Shown here piece by piece: positions 60,394 through 64,000 of a stretch of 64,000 nt of DNA. Made by a program: the position numbers and the translations under genes. Under the pieces are notes generated by a model, which saw nothing but the letters and a program-made list of their open reading frames with translations, had not been told where the DNA came from and searched no databases. This DNA comes from an uncultured Paludibaculum sp. Its GTDB lineage: Bacteria > Acidobacteriota > Terriglobia > Bryobacterales > Bryobacteraceae. Location of the stretch: positions 992,001 through 1,056,000 of the forward strand of contig NZ_OY762268.1 of the NCBI RefSeq assembly GCF_963665245.1, written 5' to 3'. How positions within the stretch are numbered: position 1 is the stretch's first letter; every line of letters starts with the position of its first letter.

Positions 60394-61599
60394 ATGACCC
60401 GAAAGAAGGATACCGCGAACCGGGTGGACTGGAAAGCGGTGATGGCGGAAGACTCCGATTTCATGAAGGCGCTGGTGCAGAGCGTCGTGCAGCAGGTACT
60501 GGATGCCGAGATGGAGGAAACGCTCTGTGCGGCGCGGTCGGAGCGCACCCCGATGCGCACCGGCTATCGCAGCGGCTCCTATGTCCGTGGGCTGGTGACG
60601 CGGGTCGGCCGCATTGAGCTGCGCGTGCCGCAGGACCGGCAAGGGCGCTTCCGGACCGAGGTCTTTGAGCGCTATCAGCGCAGCGAAAAGGCGCTGGTCG
60701 GGGCGCTGGCCGAGATGTACGTGCAGGGCGTGTCGACGCGCAAGGTGAAGGCGATCACCGAGGAACTATGTGGGCATGAGTTTTCGGCCTCGACGATCAG
60801 CCGGATCAACCAGACGATGGACGAGGAACTGGAGAAGTTCGCGACGCGGCCGCTGGAGGAGGACTATCCGTTTCTGATCCTGGACGCGCGCTACGAAAAG
60901 GTGCGCGAGGACGGCGTGATCCGGAGCCGGGCGGTGCAGGTGGCGATCGGGGTGAACTGGGACGGGCGGCGCTGCATCCTGGCCGTGGAACTGGCCAACC
61001 GGGAGAGCGCGTCGAGCTGGCGCGAGTTTCTGGTGAAGCTGCGGCAGCGGGGGCTGCGCGGAGTGGAACTGGTTGTCAGCGACGATCACGCGGGCCTGAA
61101 GCGTGCGATTGCCGAGGTCGTGCCGGAGGCCGCCTGGCAACGGTGCTACGTGCACTTCCTGCGCAATGCGCTGGACCATCTGCCGCGCAAGGCCGACGAC
61201 GATTGTCTGACCGAGTTGCGCTGGATCTACGACCGCCGCAACCTGGCCGAGGCGCGGCAGGATCTGGCGGCATGGCTGAAGAAGTGGGAATCGCGCTACG
61301 CCAGATTGTGCCAGTGGGTGGAGGAGCAGATCGAGGAGACGCTGACGTTTTACCGTCTGCCGCAGGCGCACCACAAGCATCTGAAGTCGACGAACATGCT
61401 GGAGCGACTGAACGAGGAGCTCAAACGCCGGACCCTGGTGGTGAGGATCTTCCCGAACGCGGCGAGCTGCCTGCGGCTGGTGCGAGCGCTGGCGGTGGAG
61501 ATCCACGAGGACTGGGTGGAAGCGACGCGCTATCTGAACATGGAGGAGCTGAAAGAGCACAAGAAGCAGCTACTGCGCGATATACAGCCCGCCGCCTGA
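60394..61599 (+). CDS. IS256-family (Mutator-type) transposase
   Basis: A 401-residue DDE transposase. It has the Mutator-type core: FLILDARYEKVRED with the first Asp, VVSDDHAGLKRAIAEVVPEAAWQRCYVHFLRN with the second Asp and the C-x2-H signature, and STNMLERLNEELKRRTLVVRIFPN with the Glu. The N-terminus includes RTGYRSGSYVRGLVTRVGRIELRVPQDRQG. AAAGGA seven bases upstream supports ATG 60394. Full length, with no frameshift seen. Confidence 0.97.
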   Translation: MTRKKDTANRVDWKAVMAEDSDFMKALVQSVVQQVLDAEMEETLCAARSERTPMRTGYRSGSYVRGLVTRVGRIELRVPQDRQGRFRTEVFERYQRSEKALVGALAEMYVQGVSTRKVKAITEELCGHEFSASTISRINQTMDEELEKFATRPLEEDYPFLILDARYEKVREDGVIRSRAVQVAIGVNWDGRRCILAVELANRESASSWREFLVKLRQRGLRGVELVVSDDHAGLKRAIAEVVPEAAWQRCYVHFLRNALDHLPRKADDDCLTELRWIYDRRNLAEARQDLAAWLKKWESRYARLCQWVEEQIEETLTFYRLPQAHHKHLKSTNMLERLNEELKRRTLVVRIFPNAASCLRLVRALAVEIHEDWVEATRYLNMEELKEHKKQLLRDIQPAA

Positions 61600-61621
61600 A
61601 GGCGGCCGGGGGTGACTACAG

Positions 61622-61680
61622 GGTTGAGTGGAGGCGGGGACTCGCTGCCCCCGCCTCCACACCTCCACCCCCGCTCAACC
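61622..61680. other. Stem-loop inside the right end of the IS256 element
   Basis: GTGGAGGCGGGG (61628-61639) pairs perfectly with CCCCGCCTCCAC (61649-61660). Alternatively, the outer GGTTGAG (61622-61628) pairs with CTCAACC (61674-61680). There is no T-run, so it is not a classical terminator. It could block outward or inward transcription of the element. Confidence 0.6.
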
Positions 61681-61738
61681 AGAAGGCTCCATGAAGCTCA
61701 GTGCTTTTGCAGAACTTGACAGACACAACTTGGCTCGG

Positions 61739-61910
61739 GCGTGGGGGACGGGGCAGCCCCAACCTTCGGTTTGGGGGAATCCTTGGTTTTTTTTGGGGGG
61801 GGGATCCCTGGCGGGGGAAGCCGTGGTGAGGGGCGTCGGACCCGGGGTTTGTCGCGGCTCGGGCGTGGGGGACGGGGCAGCCCCAACCTTCGGTTTGGGG
61901 GAATCCCTGG
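61739..61910. repeat. G-rich repeat array, right of IS256
   Basis: A full unit at 61739-61862 and a truncated one at 61863-61910, with the same GCGTGGGGGACGGGG start, GGGGCAGCCCC, UUCG-capped stem and GGGAATCC as the left array. The remaining 61911-61982, up to the HEAT-protein stop, shows only a weak inverted repeat and no gene. Confidence 0.9.
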
Positions 61911-61982
61911 TAGTTGACGCCTACCTCACAGGGCTACCTCCTGCCCCACTTGGTTGTGGGTACGGAGCTACCGGTGCGCCAC

Positions 61983-62996
61983 CTAGCGGATGGTCGCTAC
62001 GGCTTCCAGGAGAGCTTCGACATCGCCGCCTCGTAAGAGAGCCTGAAGTCGGGGCTCGTCCAGACCTCCGGCGCGGCCCAGGAGTTGACGGGCTGGGGCG
62101 GCCTGCTCCGCGCTGCGCCATTGGGCCATCTCCAACAGAGCCGGCCAGGCATGGTCACGGATTTCGGCTAACAGTTTGGGATTTTCCTCCGCGCTGAGAC
62201 TGGCCAGCAGGAGGGCGGCACGCTGACGATCCGCCCAGTGGCCCGAGTGGAGCATCGCCACCAGATGGGCGGCCGGCATCCAGGCGGCCACGCGCATGTC
62301 CGTGCGGAGCAGGACCAGCAGGGCTCGGGCTGCGCTGTCGCGCACACCTTCGTCGGAATCGTGAAAGGCATCCACCAGGACATGGACCTGCGCTCGGGAG
62401 CGGCGGCCGTAGCCGAGAAAGTGGGCCGCGATGGCGCGGTGCTGCGGCTGACCCGAGGTGTGAAGGATGTGGCGCAACTCGGCACCGTAGCGCATGGTGT
62501 AGTGGCGGATGGCGGTTTCGGTGGCGCGGAGCCGTTCGTCGAGATCGGACGAAGGCTTGATCTCCTCGGAGACGCCGGCCTCGGCAGCCTGTTGCCAGAC
62601 GGCCCAGGACTCCTGCGCCAGCTTCACACCGTCCCGCGGCAACCGCGCCGTTCCCTGGGGCGGCGGATCGTAGCGGAAGCGGCGGCCGGGTCCGTCGGGC
62701 CAACCGATGTAGAGAGTCCAGGACTCGGCTGTGCCTTGGCGGCCGCAACAGACAACGGCGACATCGGCGGCGTGGGCGGCGGCGCGGATCTCGTCGACGA
62801 GCCGGGCCATGTCGCGGGGGTCGACGGCGGCACCCTCACGGACAGGAAGAGTGGCACGGAGGGCGGCGGTGTCACGGCCGGCGGCTCCGAAGAACTCGAT
62901 GGCCCCGATGCGCAGGGGGACGGGTTGACCGTGGACGGAGAGGCTGAACAGCACGGCGGCTGCGAAGCGGGGTACGAGAGTGGATGGGCGTGCCAC
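61983..62996 (-). CDS. Secreted HEAT-repeat protein of unknown function
   Basis: About 337 residues from a GTG start at 62996: MARPSTLVPRFAAAVLFSLSVHGQ is a clear signal peptide. A short POTRA-like segment follows (LRIGAIEFFGAAGRDTAALRATLPVREGAAVD). The C-terminal half has HEAT-type helical pairs (RAQVHVLVDAFHDSDEGVRDSAARALLVLL, WADRQRAALLLASLSAEENPKLLAEI). The frame stays open to 63935, but that part is antisense to the next gene and is rejected. It is divergent from the DUF4097 gene, with 100 bp between them. Confidence 0.75.
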   Translation of the reverse strand: MARPSTLVPRFAAAVLFSLSVHGQPVPLRIGAIEFFGAAGRDTAALRATLPVREGAAVDPRDMARLVDEIRAAAHAADVAVVCCGRQGTAESWTLYIGWPDGPGRRFRYDPPPQGTARLPRDGVKLAQESWAVWQQAAEAGVSEEIKPSSDLDERLRATETAIRHYTMRYGAELRHILHTSGQPQHRAIAAHFLGYGRRSRAQVHVLVDAFHDSDEGVRDSAARALLVLLRTDMRVAAWMPAAHLVAMLHSGHWADRQRAALLLASLSAEENPKLLAEIRDHAWPALLEMAQWRSAEQAAPARQLLGRAGGLDEPRLQALLRGGDVEALLEAVATIR

Positions 62997-63096
62997 CGGA
63001 GTATGTGCGATTGTAACGTCTATTCGGTTGGTTGGAACATCGGGAGGGTCCCAATCGTAGTCACAGCAGTACCATGGAACAGTCCGGGAGGCGAAT

Positions 63097-63894
63097 ATGC
63101 GTGTGCCCATGTTTTGGATGACTCTGGCGGCGGTGGCGGCGATAGCCGCGTCGCCCGCGATGGGCGAAGAATGGACGAAGCAGTGGCCCGTCAAAGGGCA
63201 GGCCGAGTTGCGGGTGGATGTCGACGACGGCCGGGTGATCATCCGTGGCGCCGATACGGGCCAGATTTCGGCTCGCGTGGTGACTACGGGGTGGAAGATC
63301 GGTCCGGGTGAGGTGGTGGTGACGCCGCGGCAGGAAGGGTCGCGGGTGGAGTTGGATGTGCGGACTCCGCGGTTCCACAACTGGATTGGCACGAACAACC
63401 GGTCGCTACGGGTGGAGCTGACCGTTCCGCGCAATGTGATTGCGAACATCCGGACGGGGGATGGGTCGATTCTGGCGGAAGACCTGCGAGGGTCGATCCG
63501 GCTGCGGACGGGCGACGGGAGTATTGACTCGTCGGGGCTGGATGGAAAGCTGGATGCCGAAACCGGAGACGGCAGCATCCGGACACGCGGACGGTTCGAC
63601 CTGCTGATGCTGCGGACCGGCGACGGACGGATTGAGGCCGATGTGCTGGATGGGTCGAAGATGACCAGCGGTTGGGATGTGAATACGGGCGACGGGCACG
63701 TGGTGGTCCGGCTGCCGGAAAAGTTCTCGGCCGATCTGGATGCGCATACGGGCGACGGCAAGGTGGAACTCGAGTTTCCCCTGGAGACGTCGAGGCTGGA
63801 TGGCGGCAAGGATGTGCACGGGAAGTTGAACGGCGGCGGGCCGACGCTGCGGATCCGGACGGGAGATGGGCCAATTCGGCTGGCGCGGTTGTAG
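63097..63894 (+). CDS. DUF4097-type secreted repeat protein
   Basis: A 265-residue protein with signal peptide MTLAAVAAIAASPAMG. The body is a beta-helix-like repeat with seven TGDG turns: RTGDGSILAEDL, RTGDGSIDSSGL, ETGDGSIRTRGR, RTGDGRIEADVL, NTGDGHVVVRL, HTGDGKVELEF and RTGDGPIRLARL. The pattern is typical of the DUF4097 'putative adhesin' family. No membrane anchor is present, so it is probably periplasmic or secreted. Function unknown. Confidence 0.85.
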   Translation: MRVPMFWMTLAAVAAIAASPAMGEEWTKQWPVKGQAELRVDVDDGRVIIRGADTGQISARVVTTGWKIGPGEVVVTPRQEGSRVELDVRTPRFHNWIGTNNRSLRVELTVPRNVIANIRTGDGSILAEDLRGSIRLRTGDGSIDSSGLDGKLDAETGDGSIRTRGRFDLLMLRTGDGRIEADVLDGSKMTSGWDVNTGDGHVVVRLPEKFSADLDAHTGDGKVELEFPLETSRLDGGKDVHGKLNGGGPTLRIRTGDGPIRLARL

Positions 63895-63904
63895 GCGAGG
63901 CCAT

Positions 63905-63943
63905 GGGCCCGCTCATTTCCATTCGCGGTTCGCAACGGGGGAA
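63905..63943 (-). repeat. Single degenerate module of the dispersed repeat
   Basis: On the minus strand this reads as GTTGCGAACCGCGAATGG followed by AAATGAGCGGGCC, the same layout as the GCGAACCGC...GAGCGGGC modules at 56.2 kb and in the NRPS. It lies in the short gap after the DUF4097 gene. Confidence 0.65.
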
Positions 63944-63976
63944 TGGGTGGTTTGGCGGCACTTGTAAGCTAGAAGG

Positions 63977-64000
63977 ATGAGTAATTCCGGCGCCTCCAGC
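63977..64000 (+). CDS. Start of a further gene, cut by the window end
   Basis: ATG preceded by AGAAGGA, four bases upstream, an excellent ribosome site. Eight codons are visible (MSNSGASS) before the window ends. The product cannot be identified. Confidence 0.45.

Larger units (their letters stand above)
60308..61731 (+). mobile_element. IS256-family (Mutator-like) insertion sequence
   Basis: About 1424 bp. Both ends share the inner repeat GTTCTGCAAAAGCA, and outer bases GTT(A/G)TGT also match, so the inverted repeats are ~30 bp and imperfect. GGCTCGGG occurs directly outside each end (60300-60307 and 61732-61739), consistent with the 8-bp duplication of this family. Because the word is part of the host repeat, the exact boundary is uncertain by a base or two. 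One intact transposase gene is carried. The insertion splits one unit of the G-rich repeat array. Confidence 0.9.

Noticed and set aside
60054..61910. Repeat array considered as a possible CRISPR
   Set aside because: Units are adjacent ~130-bp repeats without unique spacers, and no cas genes are near.
62997..63935. Upstream half of a 650-residue minus-strand frame
   Set aside because: It is antisense to the DUF4097 gene, and its low-complexity Ser/Pro/Arg product is typical of antisense translation of GC-rich DNA. A GTG at 62996 gives a proper signal peptide.

Overview
The window is GC-rich, gene-dense bacterial chromosome. The gene families suggest Acidobacteriota, most likely a Bryobacteraceae/Solibacter-type lineage. 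These families are: large Oar-like TonB-dependent receptors with an N-terminal carboxypeptidase-regulatory domain, FtsX/MacB-type 'ADOP' permeases (one with a PadR regulator), a winged-helix/beta-propeller regulator, Tat-type sulfatases, a GMC oxidoreductase with gluconate-dehydrogenase subunit 3, and a serine/threonine kinase with a C-terminal propeller. The taxonomic call is inference from gene content; no rRNA or tRNA gene was found.

Layout. 1-6 kb: 3' part of topA, small proteins (HicB-like, CPCC-type) and a GH63-like glucosidase. 6.05-8.59 kb: a complete IS66 element with 20-bp inverted repeats and an 8-bp target duplication. 8.7-13.1 kb: secreted proteins of unknown function and a GMC oxidoreductase operon. 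13.1-19 kb: a minus-strand glycan cassette of methyltransferase, pyruvyl transferase-PhyH fusion and two-domain glycosyltransferase. 19.1-20.9 kb: YciI, Asp-box propeller and a MoaD/ThiS-like protein ending in Gly-Gly. 21.4-27.5 kb: soluble chemoreceptor, OFA-type MFS transporter, PadR-ADOP pair and PilZ protein. 27.6-37.4 kb: a regulator divergent from a TonB-receptor/three-sulfatase operon. 37.4-38.3 kb: HicA-HicB module with a visible promoter/operator, then an unpaired VapB-like antitoxin. 38.4-46.4 kb: a second ADOP permease, then a methyltransferase overlapping a one-module NRPS (C-A-PCP-TE). 46.7-56.2 kb: kinase, an ANTAR/PIG-L/TonB-receptor operon, diguanylate cyclase and an HGSNAT-like membrane acyltransferase. 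56.2-60 kb: repeats, a TacAT-like toxin-antitoxin pair, a SIR2-like protein and a globin-ankyrin fusion. 60-62 kb: a G-rich repeat array split by an IS256-family element. 62-64 kb: a HEAT-repeat protein, a DUF4097 protein and the first codons of a further gene.

Main points of interest. The NRPS carries about four tandem units of a dispersed repeat family, in frame, between adenylation motifs A5 and A6, plus a further piece in its condensation domain. A near-identical copy lies in non-coding DNA at 56.2-56.5 kb. Its thioesterase has Cys at the usual Ser position. Also notable are the PPT-PhyH fusion, the propeller/ubiquitin-like pair with a 4-bp overlap, the globin-ankyrin fusion, the SIR2-like gene, and a short hicA whose predicted transcription start falls on its GTG start codon. 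All homology statements come from reading the sequence; no database search was run.
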